A DNA stretch of 64,000 nt from an uncultured Cytophagales bacterium (GCA_945957555.1 CAMFLX010000005.1:1-64000); one strand, 5' to 3'. Shown: positions 24,617-35,655, counted from the first letter of the stretch. The notes: generated from the sequence alone by a model not told the origin. Translations and numbers: made by a program.

Positions 24617-27600
24617 TTAATACCTGATTTCAAAAAATCCTTTGATTATGTTTTGTCCGTTGACATAATGATAGTAATAAGTGTCCTTTGGCAAAAGCTT
24701 CCCATTGTTATCAGTCCCTCCCCAAGTATTGTCATAGGCATCTTGAGTATACAACACCGTTCCTAAGCGATCTAGGATGGTGAGCTTATTGGCTTCACCA
24801 TTGGCATTAATCCCTTTGATCACAAAGAAGTCGTTTTTACCGTCATCGTTTGGCGTAAGCAAGACTGGTGCTTCTAGATGGTCAGGAATCATAAGAATGA
24901 CTTTATAGTCTTCAGTTTCACCACTTTCGTTGTAGGAAACACAGCTTTCGTTTCTTACCAATGCCGTAGACCGTACCCTAATGCGCAAGCGGCGCTCTCC
25001 GGCATACTCCACATTTGTACTGATCACCATGTTTTTGAGGTTGATTACGCTGTCTTCGCTGAAATCAGAAAGCAGGAATTCGCCTGCATCGTCAAAGGAA
25101 CCATTGTTGTTGTAATCCAGCCAAATGCCTACATAATTCTTTTGGTTTTGAGAAACACCATTGTTGCCAATATGCAAGCTGGCATTTATAGCAGTACCCA
25201 AATACAATGAGGCCACCTGTTTTGATTTGGTGTAATCTTCATAGCCACCATCGCTACAGCCAGAGTTAGTGTTTTGGATCGTTTGTAATTGTACACCATT
25301 AAGGTAATTACCAGAACAAGCCTTTGTATTACTAATTACAGTATCGCAATTTACCTTAGTAATCACATCGCCTGGGTGATACACCACGATCTCTTTGCTC
25401 ACGACGATGGGTGCTGATTTATACAATGGATTGGTAATGGTACAAATGAGGTTACCGTCTGTAGCAGTTTTTTTGAAGAGTACATTCAAGGAATTACTCA
25501 AAGTACCTTTTTCAAGTTCAACATCTACCCCGCTGTAGGTCCAAGTGTAGCTCAATCCAGACACTATTGGGGAAAGCTCATAGGCTTCATTGGTAAGTTC
25601 TGTTACGAATTTCTTTCCTATGATCGCAAATGGCGGCACGCTTACTTTTATGGTTTGTGTTGATTTGACCTTACCCTTGTTTATACTCGCTGTAATGGTC
25701 ACTGTGCCATCCTTTAAAGGAATTACTTTATTGCCATCCACGATTTTGGCAATAGTAGTGTCGCTTACGGTATAGGTAACTACCGAGGTCACGTTTGTAT
25801 CGGCTTTTAATTTCAACGGATCTTCTCCATAAGTAAGTATAGTTGGCGTAGTAAAGACGATTTTGGGCAATACATTAAAGCCTAAAAGATATTCCCTTCT
25901 TTGAAAATCACCCACGGCAGTAATCGTCTTTTTAGACAGATCCAAAAAGGTGCTGTCAGCCACCTTAAAGGAACCTGAGGCGTTATCCATTCTTTCTAAG
26001 AAGTTGAGTAGAGTATCCTTTTTGCCTACTTTAGCATTGGTGGCATAGTTATAGGCAAAATCCAGTTTGGTATTTTTGCCATCCACCACAAAGCTTCCAA
26101 AATATCTGCTGGTGTCTAATGAGTCTATATCTGTTAAAGGTTTTGTAACATTGTTTGGAGCTGTTCGCACTTTGTAAAGATGTAAACCTTTTGAAGAACC
26201 TGTTTTCAGCACCAGTGCCGCCTGATCTTTTTGTGTATTGCTCAAATCTTTAAATACAAGACTATTAGCTGTGTAAGTACTGCTTGAGGTATCGCCCAAT
26301 GCCGCTCCTGAATTCTGCCAAACTGGCCCATTGACCATTAAGCCATCTATTGAACTTAGAGACGCCTTGTTCTCAGCCATAGTGCCCAAGCCTTCATCGA
26401 GCCGGAAGTAACCAATCAGACCAGATTCGTCACCCCTTAGCTTTTGACACATGTGTGCTTGAATCTGCTCTTGACGCCTTGCAGTGTTCCAAACCCTGAG
26501 TTCATCTACACTACCAAAGCTATTGCTGAAGCCATCACCTCCCAATCTATTCAATGGATTACTTCTGAATCTGGAAACGCTACTCCTATTGATACCATCG
26601 ACATACAATAAACTTTTTCCATCACTTTGGCTTGCTACTATTGCCAAATGATGCCAACCAGCGGTTAAAGAGTCAGTTCTAAAGCCGAATGATGATTTAA
26701 AAGTTAAGCCATCACCATATTCAAACATTGTAATGGTATCCCCAACGGCTCCAAAGGCACAACTATAACCCTCAAACAAAATCTTTTCCGAGTCATGTGT
26801 AAGAGGTGCCTTGAACCAAGCCTCATAAGTATAAGAAGTATCATTATACCCACCAATAGGATTCACCAGTTCTATATATCCTGTGTCTTTCATAAACAAT
26901 CCCATACCGCTACCTGGAGGCAAGATCGTCGAGGTCATTTTCACATTTGATGGCTCGCTGGTATCGCCCCTTATGGCAGAAACTCTATAAAAGTAAACCG
27001 TATTGGTATTCAGACCATTTACGGCAACTAATGTATCAGTTATGCTGAGCTGCTTTACAAGTGGTACAAAGGAGGTATCCTTAGCCAACTCAAAGTAGTA
27101 GGATCTGGCCCCTAGAACTTTTTTCCAATGGGCTACGAAGCTGCTATTGCTCACCTGGGTGGCCGCAAATGCAATCGGAGGCTCTATGCAATATCTTGCT
27201 GAACTATCACGAGAAAGCATGCCAACTTGCCCAGCACTATCTAAGCCCACTATTTTGTAATAATAAGTATTGCAGGATAATACAGTGGTGTCCTTATATG
27301 TAGTATCTGCTGAAGAATAAGGGATAGTCCTTAGCAATAAGCCTGAGGTATCGATAATGGCAGTATTATTCCTGTAAATCTTGATGGATTTCACATCCAA
27401 GGCTATATTTTTTGACCATGTCAGCTCAATACCCTCATCAACAACGCTTGACACAAAGTTGCTAGGCTGGTAGGGCATCATGGCTTTGGAAACGACACTG
27501 CTTGGAGTATTTACCCAAATCCCATCGTTTCCATAAGGACTACCATCATATACCTTACTTCCTTTGGATTCATCAAAATGATACAAACCTATCATGCCTG

Positions 27601-30600
27601 GCTCATCACCTCTTATATTCTTATCCTTTATCTTTTGCAATTGGTCTACACTCAATGCTTTGTTCCAGAAAGACACCTCATCAATTTCTCCATCAAATGG
27701 ATAGTTGTTTTCCCTAGCCATTCCAATGGCTGCAAATAGGGTAGTGTAAGACACTTTAACATTAGAAAAAGTCTCTACTTTATCATTTATGATTAAATTA
27801 ACCAGACCGTTATTAAAACTAGCCGCAACAAATGTCCACTCGTTTAAAGGTATTGTTGTATTGGTAATTCTTGGATCCCAACCTAAACCATTGTTTGGAT
27901 TTAGCATTAATTTGCCATCAGCCGTTACCGCAAAATGAAATAAAAGAGCAGGATTGCCTTCGCTATAAATGGATCCGCTCGTTTTTCTCTTTACCCAAGC
28001 AGTTATCGTATAGGTAGTTTTATTTTGCACTAATGGTTTTACTTGAACCTGTGTATTGGTGGTAAAAACTCTTGCCTTACCACTCTCTACTACTGGCACA
28101 GCTGCATCGAAACGGGAGGTATCACCACCCGCAGAAACGGCAAAGAAATATAAAGAATCGTTTTGCAACCCTGATACTACAGCTACTGTATCAATAACTT
28201 TTACAGTTTGAAGTACACCTGTGCTGTCTTTGCCATAGTACACTGTGTACTCCCCAACCCCGTTTATAGGTTTCCAGTGTACCGTAGCCTGTTTGTTCCC
28301 AGAGGTAGCGTACACTTGCTTAGGCGTACAGTTATTGCCAACAGCTATCTCATGCACAATGATGGTAGAATCACAAGGACTATTTATGTTTTTAACCACC
28401 ATGAAGTACTGCGTACCTGCAACATGCGGCCCTGCTATGCTATTCACTTTGATTATATTATGATTCTTGTCCATCCAGTAGGAGGTATAGCCAGCCACAG
28501 GATAAGGAGATAAAGCAAATACAGAGTTTTTACAAAGCGTATCGACTTGGTAATCGTGCAAAAGACCGACATCTTCTGGGCCAAGGGCTCTGTTATAGAT
28601 TCGGATATCATCAAGTTTCCCTTTGAACATTTGAAGTGATCCAAAAATACCCGCTCCAGGGCTGCCATTGCCAATCAACAGTGGGCCACCATTTAGAATA
28701 TTATTTGGACTCGCCTGTATTGGATTAGAAGTAATTTTTAATATACCATTCTCATACTGGCGTAACACATGCGCTGTTGCATCGTAACTAACTACCAAAT
28801 GCCTCCAGTCAGGTACAAAAGTATTCTTATACTTGCTATTAAATACACCACCTGTACCCCCATTGTACCAGTTCGCAAATTGTGTACTGGTACTATCTAT
28901 TCCCAAGAAATATTCATAGCCATTAGTGGAATAGGTCTTGCCCAGCAGAACCTGATTTTTCTGGTACTTAGTTTTCACGCTTTGCTGCACCCACAGCGAC
29001 ATGGTGAATGACTTGTCATAAGTCCATGATAAGCTTTGGTTGGTATTGATATAACCGTTTACTCCATCAAACAAATAAGCCTGCCCAGCTTTGCCAAAAC
29101 GATCCGTAGTAGTGCTTACTCCGGTTAAAACCACACCCTTGATACCACTTATTTGATCCGTTGCATTACCGTTAAATGGATAATAGGCGACCAAAGCACT
29201 GTCAATAGAGCTTACCGCAGGCAATACCCACATACTATCAGACAAGGCTCCCTTTTGTCCAGAACTGTCTATACCATATACCTTTACCAGAAATGAATCG
29301 CAGGCACTAAGACTCACGTAACTAATTACGGTATCCGATTTGCTGACATACAGCTGTGTAGCCACAGAATCCCATTGAACACTTACTTTGTTGTACCTCA
29401 GGAGTGTATGACTTGCTATTTCTGGGGCTTGATTGGTATTTACATATACTTGGGTTGTGTTTGCTTTGCGAATTATCTTTGCTATTTTGGGCTTGTATTG
29501 CGTCTTGGTCACTGCCACTGAAAACGCCGAAGTTCCATTGGCGGCATCAGTGGCAGTGACGGTTATTCTATCTCCTATCACAAAGCTTCCTTTGTATACC
29601 CAAGTGGTACCAGTGGTACTTGCTCTGCCCAGATACTTTCTACCTTGGTTGGTGGTACCACTTTGTGGACTGTCGTTGTAAACCTCAACAGTGTCGCCCA
29701 CAGCACAGGTTCCAGAGACGGATGACTTTGTGATCGACGTTATCTGTGCTGCAGCTTTCAAATTATTACCCCCATTGGTCAATGAAATACCCCAAGATGT
29801 GTTTTCATAAATATTATTTCCTGAAATCTTATTTTTTATGGTTGTTGCGCCATCAACCTGAACGCCTATAGTATTATTGGCAATATAATTTGTCTCACCA
29901 GCATCCGTACCTCCTATCTTATTATTGGTACCACTCTCCACATACACACCCACAGAATTGGGAACAGCAGTGGTAGTATCCGCCCCCACACCCAACAGGT
30001 TACCTTGAACAGTAACATTACTGGCCATAATTCTGATGGCTCTGTCCCCACATTTACCCATCACATTATTTTTGATTACACTGCCATTGCCAGATGTTAA
30101 TATACCCCATTGCCCAATATTAGCTCCCGATTTCCCATCAGTCCCTAACCCGAAGTAATTCCCTTGTGCTACAAAATTCGTAGAACCAGAATTGTTAACC
30201 CCTTGATATTGACAATTTGCAATGATATTTGCTGCTGAAACATCAGGCTTGTTGCCCGAATACCCTAAAATATTGCCATCTCCACCTATGAAATAAACAC
30301 CGTTCATGTTGGTTCCAGCAGTTCCATCTGCCCTTACTCCAAACCAACAGCCTGAAACTCTATTATTTTTGCCATTGTTAAAGCTCATACTCTGATGGCC
30401 TTTGCCATTATAAGGCAATCCAAAGAAGCTTAACCCCCTCACTATGGAATTGTCAACATTGATAAATTGTACGGGTGTTACATCAGGAGTAGAAGATGAA
30501 AATGAACTTAAATCTAAACCTAATTTTAAATTGGTATTTAGCCCTTTATCTAAAGTATTAGTGTTTACCGATGAACCATAAGCAGAATAACCATCCAAGA

Positions 30601-33600
30601 TCACAGGCTTGGTGATGATGAACTCGGTAGCGGGCTTTATGACCGACACCGTGCCGTCTTGCTGGATACTGAAATCTATGTAGTCGGTATCTGTATCTTT
30701 TTCGGCCTCGGTAAGGGCCCAACGCAACGACCCTACCGTGGTGGCCACATCGGAGGTGTTGGTCACTTGATAAGCCCAAAGGGGATCGATGGCTTCCGCC
30801 GAACCATCAGTACCTAACTTTCCATTATGAGTTCCTGTTACATCTAGTGCGGCTTGGCCTAAACTTTCGTCCAGTTTCCAATAGGCCACAGCACCATCAG
30901 CCGTAGTTGATGCCATATCTTTGAGCACATCTACATCTTTATGGAATACATTAAAGATCTTGACTTCATCCATTTCACCCTCAAAGGCTGAGTTATTATA
31001 ATAACCTACTTTGCCTATAAACCAATCTGTATTTGGTGCGGTGGCTGTTAGGTAAGCATTGCCAGTACCGCTACTACCGGTTACCACAAGGTTATCCTGA
31101 TTGACTCCATTGATATAAATACTTTTGACGCCTGTGCCGTCGCTGGCTACTGCAATATGTGTCCATGTTTTATAAGGTATCTTTGCAACCGTGCTATGCA
31201 CCGTCCAACCCCCATTAGAAAACTTGTCATTTGCAAAAGATATCCTTCCATCGTTTTCTACAAATACTGCAATTGCATGACTCCCTGTGACGGTGATATC
31301 GCTTGGTTGGAAAAAAATATTCTTAGGCCTTCCATTATCAGGTACTTTGACCCAAGCCTCAAGCGTATAAACAGAGTTCCCGGCAAACTTGAATCCTGGA
31401 TTGAAAGCAACTTGGTCATCAGCACCATCAAAATACAAACCTTGGTTGCTTTTAGGTCGTGACACTACCGCAGCACCCACTATGCTCGCCTTAGCAAAAG
31501 CAGAGGTTCCGTTGGTACCATCGCTGGCGGTTGCGGTGATCTTTTGGCCGTTTACAAATGCTCCCGTGTAGGTCCAAATCGTGCTCGTAGCCACCACCCT
31601 GCCCACATAATACTTGCCTTGATCCGGCGCCGTCCCACAAGTGGTGTCTCTAAAGATCTCTATGGTATCGCCCACAGCACAAGTACCTACTATGGTGGTA
31701 GTGCTGGCCGTAGTGATCACTGGTGTGGCTTTGCTATTGTTGCCTGAGGCGTTTAAGTTAATTGCACTCTGCGTATTGCAGTAGATCTTGTTTTGAGAGA
31801 AGATCGTACCATAAAACCCATTACCAACAATGATACCAGTAAGACCGTTTGCTACAGTGTTATTCACTATCCTAGTCTTGGTACTTGCATTGGCAACATT
31901 GATGCCATTACCTATGGTAAATGGCGCAGAACCATTGGCTCCGACCCCTATGTAGTTGTTTTTGATCGTGGTATTGCTGGAGGCTGTACCAGTAATGCGC
32001 ACCGCACTACTGGTGGCATTCGCTGCAATTACATTGTTTTCTATACTTACACCCGTATTGGTATTTTCAAGCGCAATGCCATCACTCCCACTCGATATCA
32101 CAACTCCTGAGCTTTTGGTATTGATATAGTTATACCTTACCGTAGCACCCGTTGCTGTCAAAGAAATGGCCCTGCTGCTACCAGCTATAACGTTCAAGTC
32201 TGCCATATTGCTTGGTGCCACTAGTGTTCCTACAGTGTTAGAAACACCAGCTACTATAAGGCCCGCATAGGCAGAACCAGCCGCTGTGTTACCATCTGTA
32301 TCAAGACCAATAAAGTTACCCGCTATCTGGTTATTGTTTCCAGTCATGTTGATGGCAGAATAGCCTTTGGTAAAAGAGAGACCTCTTATTATGCTGTTGT
32401 TGGCACCGAGGGTTAAAATATGATTGGGGCTTTTAGTGTCAAACCCCTCTAATCGTATTCTTATTTGTGCATTGCTACCTGCAGAAAAAGCATTGATATT
32501 CCTGCTTGAGCCATAAGCTGAGTAGCCATCCAGTACCACAGGCTGCGAAATGTCTGGGAATAGCGATGTTTGTATAATGCTCGAAGTCCCAGCCCCAACA
32601 CTTGCGTCTGTTTGCTGAATACTAAAATCGATGTAATCCGTATCAGTGTCTTTGTTAGCTTCGGCAATAGCCCATCGCAGCGTACCTGTAGACGATTTGT
32701 CAGTATCTGTAGTATTGGTAACACGCAATGCCCAGAGACAGTCAGTACCTACGGTGGCATCATTTGTGTTCACAGTCACATCTGTGGCCACTGTTCCACT
32801 GCTCTCCTCAAAATTCCAATACACCAACAAACCCGATGTGATAGTTGACCCATCTTTCATATCGCCCTGAATATCAGTTTGAGAACGGACAACATTAAAT
32901 ATCTTTACTTCATCAATCTCACCAGTAAACTTTGATGCACCATTTGTGAATAGCTGTCCTACACGCATTAGATTGGTCGCATTAACAGCAGCACCACCTG
33001 TACTAGAATTTTCCAAGACACCATTCAGATAAAGCTTAGCTCCACTGTTATCATAAGTACAAGCCACATGATACCATTTGTTTTTCTCTAAAGAAGTTAC
33101 TCCATTTAGAAAAGTTCGACTACCATTGTTGCCAATCGTCATTTGTACTTTTCCAGCAGTAGTCACTACTAACCCTATACCTCTCTCCCCAGAGTTCTGA
33201 TTTGCTGCATTCGACACTACAGCTTGTTCTAAACCAATTGCTTCCGTTTTGAACCATGCCATCATGGTAATCTGTGATGCATTTATAGATGGCCCTGAAA
33301 CATTACTATTGGCTTTACCACTAAAATAAATACCACGATTTCCTAGAGGCATGCCTGCCTGCCCCACATTTGCAGCAAGATTGATCACATAAGTACTGTT
33401 TGAAGGATCATTGTTTGCGAAAGTTAGTTTGCCAGTGATAGCACCAGTAGTTTGAGCATCCATTACCAGAGTAATGTTAGTACTGGCATTAGGCGCTAAA
33501 CTATTTGCATAAGTGCCTGTGATACTGAAGTTGGGCGTCAAAGTAGGATTACATAAAACCAGTGTCCCTGTACCTTTATTAGTAATGGTAATGACCTTTG

Positions 33601-35086
33601 ACACACTTGCCCCAAAAGCAGTAGACCCAAAATCGAGTGGAGCAGTAGCACCATTGGAAAGTACAGTGGCTCCATTGGCCACATTCACGGTAGCAAGCGC
33701 GGTAGAAGCATTCTCTGCCACACCCATATCCACAAAAGTATTTTGGACTCTTGTATTGCCATAGATGTCCTTAGTTTCAGTAACTACTGATTTGTCTCCT
33801 GTATTAATGCCTGGAGAACCTGCTGAAAGACGGAAGTTACTGTTGGCAGCGTCTACAAACAATGGATCAGTGCCATATAATACACCACAATTACAAGTGG
33901 CACCAGAGGGACATGCCGCACTTTGTAAGATGCTATTGTAATAAGCTGGAGCCTGTGTTGCATTGGCGTTTTCTGCGCCTGTATTGTTATAAAAAATAGA
34001 ATTGTACACTTGAGGCCTTACGGTATTGGTGCCAGAAACATAAATCAAACTTGACGCATGGTTATAGAAAACACAATTGTAGAAGTTCGCCACAGATTGC
34101 CATAGATTAGCCACAGAACCCTGATTTGCCACATTGCTAGAAAACACACAGTTGTCAAATCTTGCTGATGCCTGATTTCCAGATGAAACTACATATACCG
34201 CAGCCCCTTGTTGATTGGTACCCGTACAGGTATTGTTTTTGAAAAGGCAAGCATAAAACTCTGGACTACTTGTGTTTTGTACCAAAATAGCACCACCAGA
34301 GCCACTCGTGCCTGTACCAGTGGGTGTAGCAGTATTGTTCAGAAATTGACAAGCCCTTAAAATTGGCTTGGCACTTGACGAGCATTTTATGGCACCTCCA
34401 CCATTGGAAGAAGCGTTGGTAACGTTTTTAATAAAGGTACAAGAATCAAACTGAGCCTTAGTATCGTAACCTGCCTCTACAGCCCCTCCTCCAAAGTTGG
34501 AAGTATTATGCTTAAACATACAATTGCGTATGTTGGGATTACAGCCATTAGCCCCGAATAATAAGCCCCCACCAGTCAGACCTGTAGTGGTTTGTTTATC
34601 TGCATTGCCCGCCATGATGGTAAATCCATCTAATATAGTCGTGACAGCAATGGCGGTTGTACACTTAACCACATTGACAGAGTTGTCAAACCGTGTTGTA
34701 TTTGCAATATTGATATTTGTGGTGTCATCATTACCCAATAAATCTCCACTCAGTATAGTCACATTTAGTTTCACGTTGCGTTGTGAAAAGCCTGTTTCAT
34801 TACCTGAAAAGCCTCCATATATAGAAACATCGCTTTTTAAAACAAATGAGGCATCGATATTAGAAGCCGAAGGCTTATAAGTACCTTTCGCTACCCATAT
34901 CTGATCACCCGTGGCCGCAGCCGCGAGTGCTAACTGGAGATCTTTATAAGGTGTAGCCCAACTGCCACCATTACAAGTGGTACAATTTGAATTTGCATTT
35001 ACAAAAAAGATGGCCGAATAGCCAGAGAGAGAGATTAATGACAATAATAGGTATACAATCTTAACTCTAAATAAAGAATTCATCAT
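24617..35086 (-). CDS. Giant T9SS surface protein with LamG, beta-helix, FN3, GEVED and CHU_C domains
   Basis: About 3,490 residues. The ATG at 35086 gives a clear signal peptide (MMNSLFRVKIVYLLLSLISL...); an in-frame ATG at 35191 adds 35 residues and cannot be excluded. Order by window position: parallel beta-helix (about 35000-33850), choice-of-anchor D/HYDIN-like (33700-33370), LamG (33350-32850), beta-helix (32730-31730), LamG (31450-30900), beta-helix (30780-29740), FN3-like (29480-29200), LamG (29200-28560), FN3 (28350-28080), LamG (28080-27500), FN3 pair (27480-26930), LamG (26900-26400), Ig-like (25880-25400), GEVED domain (25370-24890), and the type B gliding-motility C-terminal domain (LLTPNDDGKNDFFVI ... 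WGGTDNNGKLLPKDTYYYHY). It is probably a surface adhesin or glycan-binding protein exported by T9SS with its neighbouring PorP/SprF. Confidence 0.92.
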   Translation of the reverse strand: MMNSLFRVKIVYLLLSLISLSGYSAIFFVNANSNCTTCNGGSWATPYKDLQLALAAAATGDQIWVAKGTYKPSASNIDASFVLKSDVSIYGGFSGNETGFSQRNVKLNVTILSGDLLGNDDTTNINIANTTRFDNSVNVVKCTTAIAVTTILDGFTIMAGNADKQTTTGLTGGGLLFGANGCNPNIRNCMFKHNTSNFGGGAVEAGYDTKAQFDSCTFIKNVTNASSNGGGAIKCSSSAKPILRACQFLNNTATPTGTGTSGSGGAILVQNTSSPEFYACLFKNNTCTGTNQQGAAVYVVSSGNQASARFDNCVFSSNVANQGSVANLWQSVANFYNCVFYNHASSLIYVSGTNTVRPQVYNSIFYNNTGAENANATQAPAYYNSILQSAACPSGATCNCGVLYGTDPLFVDAANSNFRLSAGSPGINTGDKSVVTETKDIYGNTRVQNTFVDMGVAENASTALATVNVANGATVLSNGATAPLDFGSTAFGASVSKVITITNKGTGTLVLCNPTLTPNFSITGTYANSLAPNASTNITLVMDAQTTGAITGKLTFANNDPSNSTYVINLAANVGQAGMPLGNRGIYFSGKANSNVSGPSINASQITMMAWFKTEAIGLEQAVVSNAANQNSGERGIGLVVTTAGKVQMTIGNNGSRTFLNGVTSLEKNKWYHVACTYDNSGAKLYLNGVLENSSTGGAAVNATNLMRVGQLFTNGASKFTGEIDEVKIFNVVRSQTDIQGDMKDGSTITSGLLVYWNFEESSGTVATDVTVNTNDATVGTDCLWALRVTNTTDTDKSSTGTLRWAIAEANKDTDTDYIDFSIQQTDASVGAGTSSIIQTSLFPDISQPVVLDGYSAYGSSRNINAFSAGSNAQIRIRLEGFDTKSPNHILTLGANNSIIRGLSFTKGYSAINMTGNNNQIAGNFIGLDTDGNTAAGSAYAGLIVAGVSNTVGTLVAPSNMADLNVIAGSSRAISLTATGATVRYNYINTKSSGVVISSGSDGIALENTNTGVSIENNVIAANATSSAVRITGTASSNTTIKNNYIGVGANGSAPFTIGNGINVANASTKTRIVNNTVANGLTGIIVGNGFYGTIFSQNKIYCNTQSAINLNASGNNSKATPVITTASTTTIVGTCAVGDTIEIFRDTTCGTAPDQGKYYVGRVVATSTIWTYTGAFVNGQKITATASDGTNGTSAFAKASIVGAAVVSRPKSNQGLYFDGADDQVAFNPGFKFAGNSVYTLEAWVKVPDNGRPKNIFFQPSDITVTGSHAIAVFVENDGRISFANDKFSNGGWTVHSTVAKIPYKTWTHIAVASDGTGVKSIYINGVNQDNLVVTGSSGTGNAYLTATAPNTDWFIGKVGYYNNSAFEGEMDEVKIFNVFHKDVDVLKDMASTTADGAVAYWKLDESLGQAALDVTGTHNGKLGTDGSAEAIDPLWAYQVTNTSDVATTVGSLRWALTEAEKDTDTDYIDFSIQQDGTVSVIKPATEFIITKPVILDGYSAYGSSVNTNTLDKGLNTNLKLGLDLSSFSSSTPDVTPVQFINVDNSIVRGLSFFGLPYNGKGHQSMSFNNGKNNRVSGCWFGVRADGTAGTNMNGVYFIGGDGNILGYSGNKPDVSAANIIANCQYQGVNNSGSTNFVAQGNYFGLGTDGKSGANIGQWGILTSGNGSVIKNNVMGKCGDRAIRIMASNVTVQGNLLGVGADTTTAVPNSVGVYVESGTNNKIGGTDAGETNYIANNTIGVQVDGATTIKNKISGNNIYENTSWGISLTNGGNNLKAAAQITSITKSSVSGTCAVGDTVEVYNDSPQSGTTNQGRKYLGRASTTGTTWVYKGSFVIGDRITVTATDAANGTSAFSVAVTKTQYKPKIAKIIRKANTTQVYVNTNQAPEIASHTLLRYNKVSVQWDSVATQLYVSKSDTVISYVSLSACDSFLVKVYGIDSSGQKGALSDSMWVLPAVSSIDSALVAYYPFNGNATDQISGIKGVVLTGVSTTTDRFGKAGQAYLFDGVNGYINTNQSLSWTYDKSFTMSLWVQQSVKTKYQKNQVLLGKTYSTNGYEYFLGIDSTSTQFANWYNGGTGGVFNSKYKNTFVPDWRHLVVSYDATAHVLRQYENGILKITSNPIQASPNNILNGGPLLIGNGSPGAGIFGSLQMFKGKLDDIRIYNRALGPEDVGLLHDYQVDTLCKNSVFALSPYPVAGYTSYWMDKNHNIIKVNSIAGPHVAGTQYFMVVKNINSPCDSTIIVHEIAVGNNCTPKQVYATSGNKQATVHWKPINGVGEYTVYYGKDSTGVLQTVKVIDTVAVVSGLQNDSLYFFAVSAGGDTSRFDAAVPVVESGKARVFTTNTQVQVKPLVQNKTTYTITAWVKRKTSGSIYSEGNPALLFHFAVTADGKLMLNPNNGLGWDPRITNTTIPLNEWTFVAASFNNGLVNLIINDKVETFSNVKVSYTTLFAAIGMARENNYPFDGEIDEVSFWNKALSVDQLQKIKDKNIRGDEPGMIGLYHFDESKGSKVYDGSPYGNDGIWVNTPSSVVSKAMMPYQPSNFVSSVVDEGIELTWSKNIALDVKSIKIYRNNTAIIDTSGLLLRTIPYSSADTTYKDTTVLSCNTYYYKIVGLDSAGQVGMLSRDSSARYCIEPPIAFAATQVSNSSFVAHWKKVLGARSYYFELAKDTSFVPLVKQLSITDTLVAVNGLNTNTVYFYRVSAIRGDTSEPSNVKMTSTILPPGSGMGLFMKDTGYIELVNPIGGYNDTSYTYEAWFKAPLTHDSEKILFEGYSCAFGAVGDTITMFEYGDGLTFKSSFGFRTDSLTAGWHHLAIVASQSDGKSLLYVDGINRSSVSRFRSNPLNRLGGDGFSNSFGSVDELRVWNTARRQEQIQAHMCQKLRGDESGLIGYFRLDEGLGTMAENKASLSSIDGLMVNGPVWQNSGAALGDTSSSTYTANSLVFKDLSNTQKDQAALVLKTGSSKGLHLYKVRTAPNNVTKPLTDIDSLDTSRYFGSFVVDGKNTKLDFAYNYATNAKVGKKDTLLNFLERMDNASGSFKVADSTFLDLSKKTITAVGDFQRREYLLGFNVLPKIVFTTPTILTYGEDPLKLKADTNVTSVVTYTVSDTTIAKIVDGNKVIPLKDGTVTITASINKGKVKSTQTIKVSVPPFAIIGKKFVTELTNEAYELSPIVSGLSYTWTYSGVDVELEKGTLSNSLNVLFKKTATDGNLICTITNPLYKSAPIVVSKEIVVYHPGDVITKVNCDTVISNTKACSGNYLNGVQLQTIQNTNSGCSDGGYEDYTKSKQVASLYLGTAINASLHIGNNGVSQNQKNYVGIWLDYNNNGSFDDAGEFLLSDFSEDSVINLKNMVISTNVEYAGERRLRIRVRSTALVRNESCVSYNESGETEDYKVILMIPDHLEAPVLLTPNDDGKNDFFVIKGINANGEANKLTILDRLGTVLYTQDAYDNTWGGTDNNGKLLPKDTYYYHYVNGQNIIKGFFEIRY

Positions 35087-35233
35087 AGATCTTTTATTTG
35101 AACCCAGCCTATAAAGCGCTTTGTGGGAATTTAACATCTTCAAAAGCATTTTATAATTTGGGTATATCAATGTTGTTTTAAAGGCAATCACAATTTATCC
35201 AAAATCCTAAGACAAACTGTATATTCATAACCA

Positions 35234-35264
35234 CAAATCTAAAACTTTGAGCCTATAAAACAAA
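35234..35264 (-). promoter_or_regulatory. Promoter of the giant adhesin-PorP-CHAT operon
   Basis: Read on the minus strand: TTTG (complement of 35261-35264), 19 bases, then TAGATTTG (complement of 35234-35241). This is among the best matches in the window to the -33/-7 promoter. The start of transcription would be near 35228, leaving about 140 bases of leader to ATG 35086. Confidence 0.65.
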
Positions 35265-35655
35265 GAATGAGCTCTTTAAAAATCAAAAACAGAGCTAATT
35301 ACAGAATTTAAATATCGAACATATATTAATTCATAAAGATCAATCACAAGCAGGACATGACCGATGGCAATACATATATAAACGGCAAAGAGTTTGAATT
35401 TCATTTTCATGTACAATCAAAATACCTTTTATACGATTTGACGGAGGGCCTCAACTCACTACCATTTCCCACCAACTGAGAGTTAAAGTCCACCAACTCA
35501 CAACCATTTCTTGGTTGTTGAATGGCAAGTGCTCTGCAATTTTTAAAAATACGATTGTAGTCATGTTACTATTTTGTTTTATCCAGCGTAATTATGCCCT
35601 AGGTATACTTAAATCTTATATAAGCCGCAATACTGGTGTAATTCACTTTTTATGC
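35265..35655. other. Intergenic stretch with a 17-bp direct repeat and a 40-codon open frame
   Basis: No established gene. CAACTCACTACCATTTC (35452-35468) recurs at 35494-35510 with one mismatch, 42 bases apart, and CCACCAACT is also found in both flanks. A plus-strand open frame 35357-35479 encodes MTDGNTYINGKEFEFHFHVQ and 20 more residues; it has no recognised relative or convincing promoter and may be a remnant. Nothing else is seen. Confidence 0.4.

Noticed and set aside
34497-34880. 127-residue plus-strand frame inside the giant gene
   Set aside because: Antisense to a beta-helix region; repeated valine-rich composition with no domain.
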